The notes under the pieces are model-generated. The model searched no databases, was not told where the DNA came from, and was given only the letters and a program-made list of their open reading frames with translations. Below are positions 35,615 through 45,017 of a DNA stretch of 64,000 nt, piece by piece. Each line of letters starts with the position of its first letter. Position 1 is the first letter of the stretch. A program made the translations under genes and the position numbers. The stretch is taken from contig NZ_JAGGJP010000003.1 of assembly GCF_017872975.1 (NCBI RefSeq), positions 186,001 through 250,000 on the forward strand, read 5' to 3'. This stretch comes from Rubellimicrobium aerolatum. Its GTDB lineage: Bacteria; Pseudomonadota; Alphaproteobacteria; Rhodobacterales; Rhodobacteraceae.

Positions 35615-36397
35615 GTCTGCTCGACCTCCTTGCTTCTGGCTGCGCGCGGCCCGCGCGGCCACGATCGCCCGGCCGGAAGCCGGCGCGGGCGCGATTGGGG
35701 GAAGGCGACGGGACCCGGTAGGACCCCGCGCCATGCGACGCGTTGGAAGCCGCGGACGCCCCTGTCGGAGGCGAAGCCGGGCCTTAAGCTGCGCCCGCCG
35801 TCAGGAAAGCGACAGGCGGGCGGAGCCGGGGCCGAGACCCCGATCCGCCGACGCGCGGCGGGTCGGGGGCGAATCCCGGCTCATGGACGATCTGAAGACA
35901 GATTACAGGAAAGTAGTTAACGCTGAGTAAAGCACGACCCCGGGAAGGCCGGACTTGCCCGGCTTGATCGTAGCATTCGATTAAAATGCCAGGATTCGCG
36001 ACGGAGGCATTCGCCCGGCTTGATCGTCGGACCTGCCGGGAGTGGCGTCTTCGGCGAAGGGCGAAGGGCGAAGGGCGAAGGGCGAAGGGCGAAGGGCGAA
36101 GGGCGAAGGGCGAAGGGCGAAGGGCGAAGGGCGAAGGGCGAAGGGCGGGTCGCGGGAGGGCGGACCGGCCGGGAAGCGTCAGGCGGCATGGTCGCCGGCG
36201 GCCGGCCGGAGCGCCGACGATTCGGCAGTGGGCGGTGGGCGATGACCGTGCCGGGTCGCGGGCGGGCGAGCGGGCGGACAGGCCACAACGGCGGCGGCAG
36301 TCACGGTCGGCCAACCGGAGCGCCGACAGATCGGCGAGGGGCGAAGGTAGGAGCGACGGCCGCTCCGGGTGCGGGAGGCCGGATCGTTCGGGTCGCG
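35615..36397. other. 783-bp repeat-rich gap
   Basis: No gene is supported. It holds a less GC-rich patch (35890-35995; two copies of CCCGGCTTGATCGT near 35957 and 36013), a 7-bp tandem repeat, and two degenerate copies of the 3' end of the downstream EAL gene. The patch at 35895-35935 is a plausible promoter area for the 259-residue gene. Confidence 0.6.
36053..36147. repeat. 7-bp tandem repeat (GGGCGAA), about 13.5 copies
   Basis: An uninterrupted GGCGAAG/GGGCGAA array of 95 bp. The unit is not a multiple of three, so length changes would shift any reading frame passing through. It is a typical replication-slippage substrate. Confidence 0.97.
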
Positions 36398-36447
36398 TCA
36401 GGCGGCGGCGCGGTCGCTGGCGGTGAGCCGGAGCGCCGACAGCTCGG
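36176..36447. repeat. three degenerate copies of the 3' end of the GGDEF-EAL gene
   Basis: Copies at about 36176-36225, 36280-36334 and 36395-36447 share CCGGAGCGCCGAC and flanking GCGTCAGGCGGC / GGTCG blocks. The third is the true 3' end of the gene (LSALRLTASDRAAA); the first two lie beyond the stop. Confidence 0.75.
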
Positions 36448-38542
36448 AGACGGGCATCGGGCGGCCGAGGTGGAAGCCCTGGACGAGGTCGCAGCCGAGC
36501 TCGGCCAGCAGGCGCAGGTCGTCCTCGGACTCCACGCCCTCGCAGACCACCTCCAGGTCGAGGCCATGGGCCATCTGGATCATGGTCCGCAGGAGGGCAT
36601 GCCGCTTGGGCGAGTGCCGCACCTCCGAGACGAAGGAGCGGTCGATCTTGAGGGTGTCGAAGCTGAGCTGGTCGAGATAGGCGACGGAGGAGTAGCCCGT
36701 CCCGAAATCGTCGAGCGCGACGCCGAACCCAGCGGCCCGCAGTTCGTGGAGGTGGCGGGCCGCCTGGGCGGGATCGCGGACGAGGACCGATTCGGTCAGC
36801 TCCACCTGGATGCGGGCGGGATCGATGGACCGCGCCCGCAGGTCGGCCACGAGGTCGGCGATGAAGTCGGGCGCGAGGAGCTGAAGCGACGAGATGTTGA
36901 CGCTGACCCGCAGGCCGGCATCCGCCGCGAGGTCGTCGCGGACCCGGCCCAGGATGATCCGGCCGAGGTCGATCACGAGGCCCGCCTTCTCGGCCAGGGC
37001 GATGAAGCGATCGGGCGGAACCTCGCCATGCTCGGCCGAGGTCCAGCGCGCCAAGGCCTCGGCGCGGCGGAACCGGCCGTCGATGCCCAGGATCGGCTGG
37101 TAGGCAACCGAGAACTCCTCGGGGCGGGCGGCCAGCGCGGTCCGCAGCGCCCGCTCCAGCACGAGGGCGTTGCGGACCCCTTCCTCGATCAGGGCGCCGA
37201 AGGCCACGGGCGCCCGCCCGCCCAGGCGCTTGCCCTCGTACATGGCGAGGTCGGCCTGCCGGACCAGATCCGCGCCGCGCATGGCGTCGCCGTCCTGGAC
37301 GGCGTAGCCGATCGCGGCGCTCACGCGCAGTTGGTGGCCCAGCACCTCGAAGGGGTCGTCGAAGCTTCGGGCGATGGCCTCGGCCAGCGCGGCGATCCGC
37401 TCCCTGGCCTCGGGGCCCGTCACCATCAGCACGAACTCGTCGCCCGAGATCCGCGCGAGCAGGGCGCCCGGCCCCAGGAGGAGGGCGATGCGACGGGCCA
37501 GGGAGACGATCACCGCGTCGCCCGCCGCGTGGCCCAGGCTGTCGTTGACCCCCTTGAAGCCGTTGAGATCGAGGAACAGGATCGCCCGTTCGCCCGTGCG
37601 GGCGGGGAGGGCCAGCGCCTCCTGGAAGGCGGCCCGGTTGGGCAGGCCCGTCAGGGGGTCGCGCCGCGCCGCGGTCGAGGCCCGCTGCTCGGCCGCCACG
37701 AGGTCCGACGCGCTCCTCCGCAGCAGGCGCATGGCGAGGATCGCGAGCAGGGCGGTCGCCACCGCCACGAGCGAGAGCGGGACGAGCAGCCGGTCCAGCA
37801 TGGCCGTCCCGGGGCGCGGCACGTCCCAGGTGATGTGGCCGACGGGCGTCCCATCGACCCCGGGCAGGGTCACGGAGGGCCGATCCGGGGCGGGCCGGCG
37901 GACCACCTCCAGCCCGGTGAGGGCGATGGCGTCGGCGATGCCGGCGACCAGGCCCCTGTCGATGCGGATGCCCATGACGAGCTGGCCGACCTGACGCTTC
38001 GCCTCGGGGAAGAGGGGGGCGTTCTCCACCGGCTCGAAGTGCGAGGCGCCGAGCACGAACAGCCCGCCGTTGCGCCACGCGAAGAACTCCGTGCCGCCGA
38101 AGGTGCCGGGCCGGGCGCCGGCCAGTTGCCGGTCCACCGCCGCCCGCGTCGCGGGGGGCAGGATGCCGGGCTGCCCGGACTTGTCGCCGCCGGTCTCCCA
38201 GCCGATGTCGATGTCGGAGGGCCCGCCCCAGATGGCGGCGAGCTGCACCGCCTCGCCCATGAGGGCCGAGGAGCCGATGTTGTCGAAGAGCCAGGCCGCG
38301 TCGCCGTCGAGGATCGCCCGGTGGGCCGCGTCCCACTTGGCGTAGTCGATGGTGATGACCCGGGCCTGGGAGAGGAGGTGGTCCCGGGCGACGCGGGCCT
38401 GCGTCTCGGATTGGGTGAGCGCCTGCCGGTCGAGCGCCTGCGCCATCCAGAGGATCGAGGCGACCGTCGTCGTCGCGAAGATCAACATCGCGACGCCGGT
38501 CACGCTGGCGATCAAACTGGGCAGCCTGTGCATCGTCGCCAT
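36398..38542 (-). CDS. membrane CHASE4-GGDEF-EAL c-di-GMP protein, probably a phosphodiesterase
   Basis: 714 residues. TM1 (about 8-30), a periplasmic CHASE4-type sensor (DYAKWDAAHRAILDGDAAW), TM2 (about 240-262; LLVPLSLVAVATALLAILAM), GGDEF, then EAL. The GGDEF signature is SGDEF (about residue 365) with no RxxD inhibitory site before it, so cyclase activity is doubtful. The EAL domain keeps its catalytic set: EALARW, NISSLQ, VELTES, LDDFGTGYSS, LKIDRSF, CEGVES and VQGFHLGRP. ATG 38542 is chosen; ATG 38533 is possible. It lies 132 bp downstream of mrpG on the same strand. Confidence 0.92.
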   Translation of the reverse strand: MATMHRLPSLIASVTGVAMLIFATTTVASILWMAQALDRQALTQSETQARVARDHLLSQARVITIDYAKWDAAHRAILDGDAAWLFDNIGSSALMGEAVQLAAIWGGPSDIDIGWETGGDKSGQPGILPPATRAAVDRQLAGARPGTFGGTEFFAWRNGGLFVLGASHFEPVENAPLFPEAKRQVGQLVMGIRIDRGLVAGIADAIALTGLEVVRRPAPDRPSVTLPGVDGTPVGHITWDVPRPGTAMLDRLLVPLSLVAVATALLAILAMRLLRRSASDLVAAEQRASTAARRDPLTGLPNRAAFQEALALPARTGERAILFLDLNGFKGVNDSLGHAAGDAVIVSLARRIALLLGPGALLARISGDEFVLMVTGPEARERIAALAEAIARSFDDPFEVLGHQLRVSAAIGYAVQDGDAMRGADLVRQADLAMYEGKRLGGRAPVAFGALIEEGVRNALVLERALRTALAARPEEFSVAYQPILGIDGRFRRAEALARWTSAEHGEVPPDRFIALAEKAGLVIDLGRIILGRVRDDLAADAGLRVSVNISSLQLLAPDFIADLVADLRARSIDPARIQVELTESVLVRDPAQAARHLHELRAAGFGVALDDFGTGYSSVAYLDQLSFDTLKIDRSFVSEVRHSPKRHALLRTMIQMAHGLDLEVVCEGVESEDDLRLLAELGCDLVQGFHLGRPMPVSELSALRLTASDRAAA

Positions 38543-38674
38543 CTTCCCCAGCCGCCATGCGCGCCGCCCCGGCCGGGGTGGGCCGGGAGGATGTCCATGA
38601 ATCGCCCGGCCCGCCAAGACGCGGACCATCGTCCCTGTCGATCATGGCAGGGATTCGTCAATAAATCGTTAACG

Positions 38675-39094
38675 TCAGGGCCATGCCGGCGGGGTCGCCG
38701 CGCCGCGCGCCCCGTCGGCTCCGGCCGTGCCCCGGTCCGCCGGCCTTGCGTTCCCGGCCGGGGGCACGGCGGCGGAGCCCTCGGCCCGGTCGCGATGCAG
38801 GGACGCGCGCCCCAGGAGCATCAGCGTCACCGGCGTGGTGAGCATGACGAAGACGCCGATCAGCAGCTCCTGGAGCACGGGCCGGCCTTCGAGCCAGGAG
38901 AAGAGCAGGACCGAGGCCAGCACGATCCCCGCCGTCCCCCAGCTCGTGCCCAGGGTCGGGGCGTGGAGCCGGTCGTAGAAGCTCTGGAGCCGCGCGAGGC
39001 CGAATGCGCCCAGCAGGGTCAGGCCGCTGCCCAGCACGAGCAGGAGCGCCGCCGGGAGGGCCACCCAGAGCGGCACGGCGTCGAGATGGGTCAT
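38675..39094 (-). CDS. mrpG: Mrp Na+/H+ antiporter subunit G
   Basis: 139 residues with three membrane segments ([58 protein letters not shown]), the PhaG/MnhG pattern, plus a Pro/Ala-rich hydrophilic tail of about 35 residues that is longer than usual. Last gene of the mrp operon; its start overlaps the mrpF stop. Confidence 0.93.
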   Translation of the reverse strand: MTHLDAVPLWVALPAALLLVLGSGLTLLGAFGLARLQSFYDRLHAPTLGTSWGTAGIVLASVLLFSWLEGRPVLQELLIGVFVMLTTPVTLMLLGRASLHRDRAEGSAAVPPAGNARPADRGTAGADGARGAATPPAWP

Positions 39095-39372
39095 TCGATC
39101 ACCTCGCCCCGCAGCAGGAACTTGGCCAGGGCCACGGTGGCGACGAAGCCGGTGACGCCGATGACGCAGGCGGCCTCGAAGAAGAACAAGCTGCCCGAGC
39201 GCAGGCCCGTCACGAGGAACAGGAGCATCCCCGTGACGTAGAAGGTGTCGAGCCCGAGGACGCGGTCCTGCGCGCGGGGGCCGCGCAGGATGGTGAGGAC
39301 GGCGAGCCCGCCGGCGAGGCCGAGGGCGACCTGCGCGAAGCCGAGGGCGAGGGCGAGGATCGTCCCGCTCAT
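39091..39372 (-). CDS. mrpF: Mrp Na+/H+ antiporter subunit F
   Basis: 93 residues, three membrane segments. [17 protein letters not shown] is the conserved MrpF loop. Start and stop both overlap neighbouring genes by 4 bp. Confidence 0.93.
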   Translation of the reverse strand: MSGTILALALGFAQVALGLAGGLAVLTILRGPRAQDRVLGLDTFYVTGMLLFLVTGLRSGSLFFFEAACVIGVTGFVATVALAKFLLRGEVIE

Positions 39373-39857
39373 TCGAAGATCTCCATGAGCAGCGATTCGT
39401 AGCGGGTCTGGATGAGGTCGCGCCACTGCGATTCGTCCACGAGGTCGAAGACGTGGAGGAGCAGCACCCCGGTTTCGGCGTCGTATTCGAGCCAGGCGGT
39501 GCCCGGGGTCGCGGTGACGATGATCGCGAGGACGGCCAGGGCCGAGGGGTCGCGCAGCCGCAGGGGCACCCGCAGGAAGCCCGAGCGCCGCCGGCCGTGG
39601 CGGCCGTCGGTGAGGATCAGCCAGGCGACCGCCGCGTTCGACCGCAGGATGTCCCAGGCGACGAGGCCGAGGAGCCGGGGGATCGCGGAGGCCCGGCGCA
39701 GGCGCGGCCGGGCCGGGCGGAGCCGGGCCATCGCCCAGCCGGCGACGAGGGCGACGAGCGCCCCGAGCACGAGCTGGCCCAGGGAGACGCGGGTCAGCGC
39801 CAGCCACATGAGGAGGAGCAGGGCCGACAGGAGCGGATGCGGGACGAGGCGGCTCAT
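39369..39857 (-). CDS. mrpE: Mrp Na+/H+ antiporter subunit E
   Basis: 162 residues: two N-terminal membrane segments, then the soluble MnhE part ([40 protein letters not shown]). The conserved TPGT motif is present. Overlaps mrpD and mrpF by 4 bp. Confidence 0.93.
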   Translation of the reverse strand: MSRLVPHPLLSALLLLMWLALTRVSLGQLVLGALVALVAGWAMARLRPARPRLRRASAIPRLLGLVAWDILRSNAAVAWLILTDGRHGRRRSGFLRVPLRLRDPSALAVLAIIVTATPGTAWLEYDAETGVLLLHVFDLVDESQWRDLIQTRYESLLMEIFE

Positions 39858-41464
39858 GGCTGGTCCTCGGCGCGGGGGGCGAGGAGGATCTCCTCGGTCT
39901 GCTGCGGCATCGCGAGGAGGGCGGCGGCGGTCGCCTGCATGTGGCGCTGGACGGGTTCGGCCCCCATCGTCAGCAGGACGAGGACGGCGAGCAGGCCCGC
40001 CACCGGGCCGACCTCGAGCAGCCAGGCGCGGGGCGGCGGCTCCTCGGAGGTCCAGAAGACGCGGATGCCGACGCGCATCAGACCGATCAGGGCGGCGAGC
40101 CCGGACAGCAGCAGGAGGATCATGAAGGCCCAGGCGAGGCTGGGGGGCAGCCGCAGCCCCTCCGCGTCGAGGAGCGCCGACAGGATGGCGAGCTTGCCCA
40201 GGAAGCCCGGCAGCGGCGGCAGCCCGGCGAGGACCAGCGCGGACCCCGCGAAGCAGAGGCCGAGGGCGGCCAGCGCGCCGGGCATGGGCGGGCCCTGGGG
40301 CTCGGCCGCCTCGTCCTCGGTGTCGGTGGGGTCGTCGTCGGAGGTGGGGAGCGGGGCCACGGCGACGCCGTCCTGGTCGCGGCCGAGCGGCCCGACGAGG
40401 AGGAACAGCGCGCTGCAGGCGAGCGTGGAGGCCACGAGGTAGTGCAGCCCTCCGGCGAGGACGCCTCCCCCCGCCCCGGCCAGCGCGAAGCCGGTGACCG
40501 CGAGGCTGGTGCCCGAGGAGACCAGCACGAGGTTCCCGGCCATGTGCGCCAGGGTCCGCGACCCCAGGACCCCCAGAGCGCCCATGCCGATGGTCGCCAG
40601 GCCGCCCATGGCCAGCACCTCGGAGCCGAAGCCGGCCGAGGCGCCCGCCCCCGTCCCGAAGAGCAGCGTGGACAGGCGAAGCACCGCGTAGACCCCGACC
40701 TTGGTCAGGATGGCGAACATCGCCGCCACCGGCGGGGCGGCCGCCGCGTAGGCGGCGGGGAGCCAGAACGACAGCGGCCAAGCGCCCGCCTTGACGAGGA
40801 AGGCCAGCGCCAGGAAGGCCGCGCCGAGGTGGAGGAGGAGGCGGTCGGCCTCGGCCAGCCCGGGGACCAGCCGGGACAGGTGGGCCATGTTCAGCGTCCC
40901 GGTCACGCCGTAGACTAGGCTGATCCCGATCAGGAACATCAGCGACGCCGTGAGGTTGACCGCGATGTAGCGCAGCCCGGCGCGCACGCGCGGCAGCCCC
41001 GAGCCGTGCAGGAGCAGGCCGTAGGAGGCCGCGAGCAGCACCTCGAAGAAGACGAAGAGGTTGAACAGGTCGCCCGTCAGGAAGGCCCCGTTCAGCCCCA
41101 TCAGCAGGAACTGGAAAAGCGGCTGGAAGAACTGGCCCTGCCGCTGCCAGCCGGCGGCGGCCTGGATCAGCGCCGGGATCGCGAGCACCGCCACCAGCGC
41201 CAGCATCGCGGCCGACAGCCGGTCGTGGACGAGCAGGATGCCGAAGGGCGCGGGCCAGTCGCCGAGGAGGTAGGTGCCCGGCTCTCCCCGCGCGGCCCGT
41301 CCCAGGAGCGCGACCGCCACGGCGAGAAGGGCCAGCGCCGAGGCGAGGCCCAGCGCCGTCCGCGTCCCCCGCCGCCGGTCGCCGCCGAGGAGGAGCATCA
41401 GCGCCCCCGCGAAGAACGGGATCAGGATGGGCGCAACGAGGAGGTGGTCCGCCGCCGACGTCAT
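39854..41464 (-). CDS. mrpD: Mrp Na+/H+ antiporter subunit D
   Basis: 536 residues, about 14 membrane segments; a proton-conducting subunit related to NuoN/NuoL. Key Glu in [20 protein letters not shown] and Lys in [20 protein letters not shown]. An acidic hydrophilic insert ([17 protein letters not shown]) lies near residue 380. Overlapping 4-bp junctions on both sides show a single operon. Confidence 0.95.
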   Translation of the reverse strand: MTSAADHLLVAPILIPFFAGALMLLLGGDRRRGTRTALGLASALALLAVAVALLGRAARGEPGTYLLGDWPAPFGILLVHDRLSAAMLALVAVLAIPALIQAAAGWQRQGQFFQPLFQFLLMGLNGAFLTGDLFNLFVFFEVLLAASYGLLLHGSGLPRVRAGLRYIAVNLTASLMFLIGISLVYGVTGTLNMAHLSRLVPGLAEADRLLLHLGAAFLALAFLVKAGAWPLSFWLPAAYAAAAPPVAAMFAILTKVGVYAVLRLSTLLFGTGAGASAGFGSEVLAMGGLATIGMGALGVLGSRTLAHMAGNLVLVSSGTSLAVTGFALAGAGGGVLAGGLHYLVASTLACSALFLLVGPLGRDQDGVAVAPLPTSDDDPTDTEDEAAEPQGPPMPGALAALGLCFAGSALVLAGLPPLPGFLGKLAILSALLDAEGLRLPPSLAWAFMILLLLSGLAALIGLMRVGIRVFWTSEEPPPRAWLLEVGPVAGLLAVLVLLTMGAEPVQRHMQATAAALLAMPQQTEEILLAPRAEDQP

Positions 41465-41805
41465 GGGGACCGCTCCCGGCCGTCCACGTGGTCGGTCCCC
41501 GTGAGCCCGCGCGACGCGATCATCACCACGAGGAACAGCGCCGTCGTGGCGAAGCCGATGACGATGGCGGTGAGGACCAGCGCCTGCGGCACCGGGTCGG
41601 CGTAGGCGTCGGGGTTCACGAAGCCGCCCCGGGGCATGATCGCCGGGGCGCCCACGCTCAGGCCGCCCATCGAGAAGATGAACAGGTTCACCGCGTAGGA
41701 CAGCAGGCACAGGCCCACGATCACCTGGAAGCTGCGCGGCCTCAGCAGGAGCCACACGCCCGAGGCCGCCAGGAGGCCGATCGCCGCCGAGAGCACCGCC
41801 TCCAT
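41461..41805 (-). CDS. mrpC: Mrp Na+/H+ antiporter subunit C
   Basis: 114 residues, three membrane segments, NuoK-like (LRPRSFQVIVGLCLLSYAVN; VPQALVLTAIVIGFATTALF). Its start overlaps the mrpA stop. Confidence 0.95.
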   Translation of the reverse strand: MEAVLSAAIGLLAASGVWLLLRPRSFQVIVGLCLLSYAVNLFIFSMGGLSVGAPAIMPRGGFVNPDAYADPVPQALVLTAIVIGFATTALFLVVMIASRGLTGTDHVDGRERSP

Positions 41806-44696
41806 CAGGTTCCTCCCGGCGGGGGCGGGGCCTCGCCGTCGCGGGGCCGGGCGCGGCCGGCCCGCAGCGACTGGTGCGCGATGGCGACGAGCATGAGCAG
41901 CGTGGCCCCCAGCACCAGGGCGAAGACCCCGAAGTCGAAGATCAGCGCCGTGGCGGCCGGCACCTGCCCGATCAGGGGCAGGGTGACGTATTGGGCATGG
42001 GCCGTCAGGAACGGGTAGCCGAACAGCCAGGAGCCCACCCCGGTCCCCCCGGCGATCAGCAGGCCCGCCCCCATCCAGCGCACCGGCAGCACGGTCAGGC
42101 GCCCCTCGACCCAGCGGACGTCATGGCCGAGATACTGGAGCAGGAAGGCGATGGCGAGCGTGACCCCCGCCGCGAAGCCGCCGCCGGGCAGGTCGTGGCC
42201 GCGCAGGAACAGGTAGGCCGCGAAGACGATGGTCACAGGGAACATCCATCGCATGATGACCGAGGGCACGAGCATGGTGTCCGCCAGCGGCCGGGCGGTG
42301 GGCGCGAGCTGCTCGGCCGGGCGGTCGGCGCTCTCGGCGGCGGGGCGGAAGCGGCGGAGGAGGGCGAAGACCGACAGGCCGACGATGGCGAGGACGGTGA
42401 TCTCGCCGAAGGTGTCGAAGGCGCGGAAGTCCACGAGTATGACGTTGACGACGTTGGTGCCCCCGCCTTCCTCGTAGGCGTTGCGGAGGAACCAGTCGCC
42501 CACGGTGGGTCCGCCCGGCGGCCGTGTCATCACCAGGAACGAGGTGGCGGCGAGGCCCGACCCGAAGGCCACGGCGATCACGAGGTCGCGGGCGCGGCGG
42601 ACCCGCGCCGCCCGGAGCCGGTCGCCGGGGATCTCGGCCAGCCGCCTGGGCAGCCAGCGCAGGCCGAGGAGGAGGAGGACGGTGGTGACGACCTCCACGA
42701 GGAGCTGCGTCACCGCGAGGTCGGGGGCCGAGAACCAGGCGAAGGTCAGGCAGGTGACGAGGCCCGTCCCGCCCAGGAGCACCAGGGCCGCGAAGCGATG
42801 ATACTTGGCCAGGAGCGCCGCGCCCACGGCGCAGGCCCCTCCGGCCGTCCACATCAGGGCGAAGCCCGCGTTGACCCGCGCCGGATCGGCCGGCGCCGCC
42901 ACGCGGGCCGCCGCCCAGAGGATCGGCGCCATGGCGACGATGGCCAGGAGCACGATCAGCACGAGCTGGGGCTGGAGGCGGCTCGACGAGAGCAGGGCCC
43001 GCGCCGCGCGCGGCCCGTCCCAGGCGAGCCCCAGGAGCAGCCGGTCGAAGACGCGCCGCGCCTGGATGCGGTGGAGGAGGGGCGGCCCCTCGGGGCCCGC
43101 CGCGATGGGGCGCGCGAAGGCGAAGAACAGCAGCGTGCCCAAGGCCATGGCGAGCAGGCTCATCGCCAGGGGCGCGTTCCAGCCGTGCCAGACGGCGATG
43201 CTGTAGTATGGGGTCTCCGGCCCCAGGACCGCCCGCGCCGCCATGTTCAGGGCCGGCCCCAGCGTCGCCCCCGGCAGCACCCCCACCACGAGGCAGAGGA
43301 GCACCAGCAGCTCCACCGGGCGGCGCATCCAGCGCACCGGCTCGTGCGGCTGCCGGGGCAGGTCCTGGGCGGGCGGGCCGAAGAACACGCTGACGATGAA
43401 TCGCAGCGAATAGGCCACCGACAGGACGCCGGCCAGGGTGGCGAAGTAGGGCAGGGAGTCGTCCAGCCACGTCCCGTTGTGCCAGTCCACCGCCTCGGCG
43501 AAGAACATCTCCTTCGAGATGAAGCCGTTGAGGAGCGGCACCCCCGCCATGGCGGCGGCGGCGACGATGGCCAGCGTCCCCGTCACCGGCATGAGCCGCA
43601 TGAGCCCGCTCAGCCGCCGCATGTCGCGGGTGCCGGTCTCGTGGTCGATGATGCCGGCGGCCATGAACAGGGACGCCTTGAACACCGCGTGGTTGCAGAT
43701 GTGGAAGATCGCGGCGAGGATCGCCCCGTCGCTCCCGATGCCCGCCAGCGCGGTGATGAGGCCCAGGTGGCTGATGGTCGAATAGGCCAGGAGCCCCTTC
43801 AGGTCGTGCCGGAACAGCGCGATGAGCGAACCCAGGACCAGCGTCGCCATCCCCGTGCCGGTGACGAGAAAGAACCAGGCCTGCGTCTCGCCCAGCGCGG
43901 GCGAGAAGCGCACGAGCAGGTAGACCCCCGCCTTGACCATGGTGGCCGAGTGCAGGAAGGCCGAGACCGGCGTCGGCGCGGCCATGGCGTTGGGCAGCCA
44001 GAAGTGGAAGGGCACCTGCGCCGACTTGGTGAAGGCCCCGATCAGGAACAGCGTCAGCGCCGGGCCGTAGAGCGGATGCGCCCGGATCGCGGGGCCCGAG
44101 GCGAGGATGCGGTCGAGATCGTGGCTCCCCGCGATATGGCCGAGGAGGAGCATCGCGAGCAGGAGGCACAACCCCCCGCCAGCGGTGACGATGAGCGACA
44201 CGCGCGCGCCGTCGCGGGCGGCAGGGCTGCCGTGCCAGTAGCCGATCAGCAGGAAGGAGGCGAGGCTGGTCAGCTCCCAGAACACGACGAGGATCAGGAC
44301 GTTGCCCGCCGTCAGCACCCCCAGCATCGCCCCCGTGAAGGCGAGGAGCAGCGCGTAGAGGCGCGGCACCGGGTCGGCGCGGTCCATGTAGTAGCGCGCG
44401 TAGACCGCCACGAGGAGGCCGATCCCCAGCACCAGAGTCGCGAAGAGCCACGAGAAGCCGTCGATCCGCAGCGAGAGGTCGAGCCCGAGCGAGGGCACCC
44501 AGGGCACGACCGCGCGCGCCGGCTCCCCCGCCATGACGCCGGGGAGCATCGCCCCCAGCAGCCCGAGCCCCGCCAGCATCGTCCCGCCCGCGAGCCACGC
44601 CGCCGCGCCACGCGCCGCGACCGGCAGCGCCGCCGCGACGAGCGCGCCCGCGAAGGGCAGGAGGACGAGGAGAAGGGCCAGCGTCGGTTCTGTCAT
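41805..44696 (-). CDS. mrpA: Mrp Na+/H+ antiporter subunit A fused to subunit B
   Basis: 963 residues. The NuoL-like N-terminal domain has the key Glu in ILVVFWELTSLASFLLIGYW and Lys in LFLIGAFTKSAQVPFHFWLP. A DUF4040 region follows (SAPDLAVTQLLVEVVTTVLL). The C terminus is an MnhB domain (HDLPGGGFAAGVTLAIAFLL), so A and B are one protein as in six-gene proteobacterial mrp/pha operons. GGGGGAG precedes the ATG. First gene of the operon; exports Na+ or K+ using the proton gradient. Divergent from the DUF2955-like gene. Confidence 0.95.
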   Translation of the reverse strand: MTEPTLALLLVLLPFAGALVAAALPVAARGAAAWLAGGTMLAGLGLLGAMLPGVMAGEPARAVVPWVPSLGLDLSLRIDGFSWLFATLVLGIGLLVAVYARYYMDRADPVPRLYALLLAFTGAMLGVLTAGNVLILVVFWELTSLASFLLIGYWHGSPAARDGARVSLIVTAGGGLCLLLAMLLLGHIAGSHDLDRILASGPAIRAHPLYGPALTLFLIGAFTKSAQVPFHFWLPNAMAAPTPVSAFLHSATMVKAGVYLLVRFSPALGETQAWFFLVTGTGMATLVLGSLIALFRHDLKGLLAYSTISHLGLITALAGIGSDGAILAAIFHICNHAVFKASLFMAAGIIDHETGTRDMRRLSGLMRLMPVTGTLAIVAAAAMAGVPLLNGFISKEMFFAEAVDWHNGTWLDDSLPYFATLAGVLSVAYSLRFIVSVFFGPPAQDLPRQPHEPVRWMRRPVELLVLLCLVVGVLPGATLGPALNMAARAVLGPETPYYSIAVWHGWNAPLAMSLLAMALGTLLFFAFARPIAAGPEGPPLLHRIQARRVFDRLLLGLAWDGPRAARALLSSSRLQPQLVLIVLLAIVAMAPILWAAARVAAPADPARVNAGFALMWTAGGACAVGAALLAKYHRFAALVLLGGTGLVTCLTFAWFSAPDLAVTQLLVEVVTTVLLLLGLRWLPRRLAEIPGDRLRAARVRRARDLVIAVAFGSGLAATSFLVMTRPPGGPTVGDWFLRNAYEEGGGTNVVNVILVDFRAFDTFGEITVLAIVGLSVFALLRRFRPAAESADRPAEQLAPTARPLADTMLVPSVIMRWMFPVTIVFAAYLFLRGHDLPGGGFAAGVTLAIAFLLQYLGHDVRWVEGRLTVLPVRWMGAGLLIAGGTGVGSWLFGYPFLTAHAQYVTLPLIGQVPAATALIFDFGVFALVLGATLLMLVAIAHQSLRAGRARPRDGEAPPPPGGT

Positions 44697-45017
44697 GCGA
44701 GGAACTCCCCCTGTCCTAGCGCGCGTCAGCCCGGCTCGCCAGTCTCCGGCGACCGATGGGCGCGCTTTCCCGAGGGAAGGCCACTCGAAGCGGAACGCGT
44801 GACGATCCTCACGCGACGGCGGGCGTCGCCAGCGTCCTGCCCTTTCTGCGATCGCCCCTCCGGGCGGCCGCACAGCCGCTCCTGGCGTACCTTGGCCGGC
44901 TTGCCCTGCCATAGGACGACGTGTTGTGATACTGCCCGAAGCCCGCCGCTGGCGCTGTGCGACGCGGGGCTGGCCTTGTTGCGTCCCGCCCTGGGCACGC
45001 TTTGCGCGGTCATCCCG
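44697..45017. other. divergent gap before the DUF2955-like gene
   Basis: Contains the mrp operon upstream region and a GTG at 44926 that opens VILPEARR in a different frame from the membrane protein. No clear promoter hexamers. Confidence 0.3.

Noticed and set aside
36053-36147. Tandem array considered as a CRISPR
   Set aside because: The unit is 7 bp with no spacers and there are no cas genes.
36020-39241. Very long plus-strand frame through the EAL and mrpG region
   Set aside because: Antisense shadow of confident minus-strand genes, caused by high GC content.
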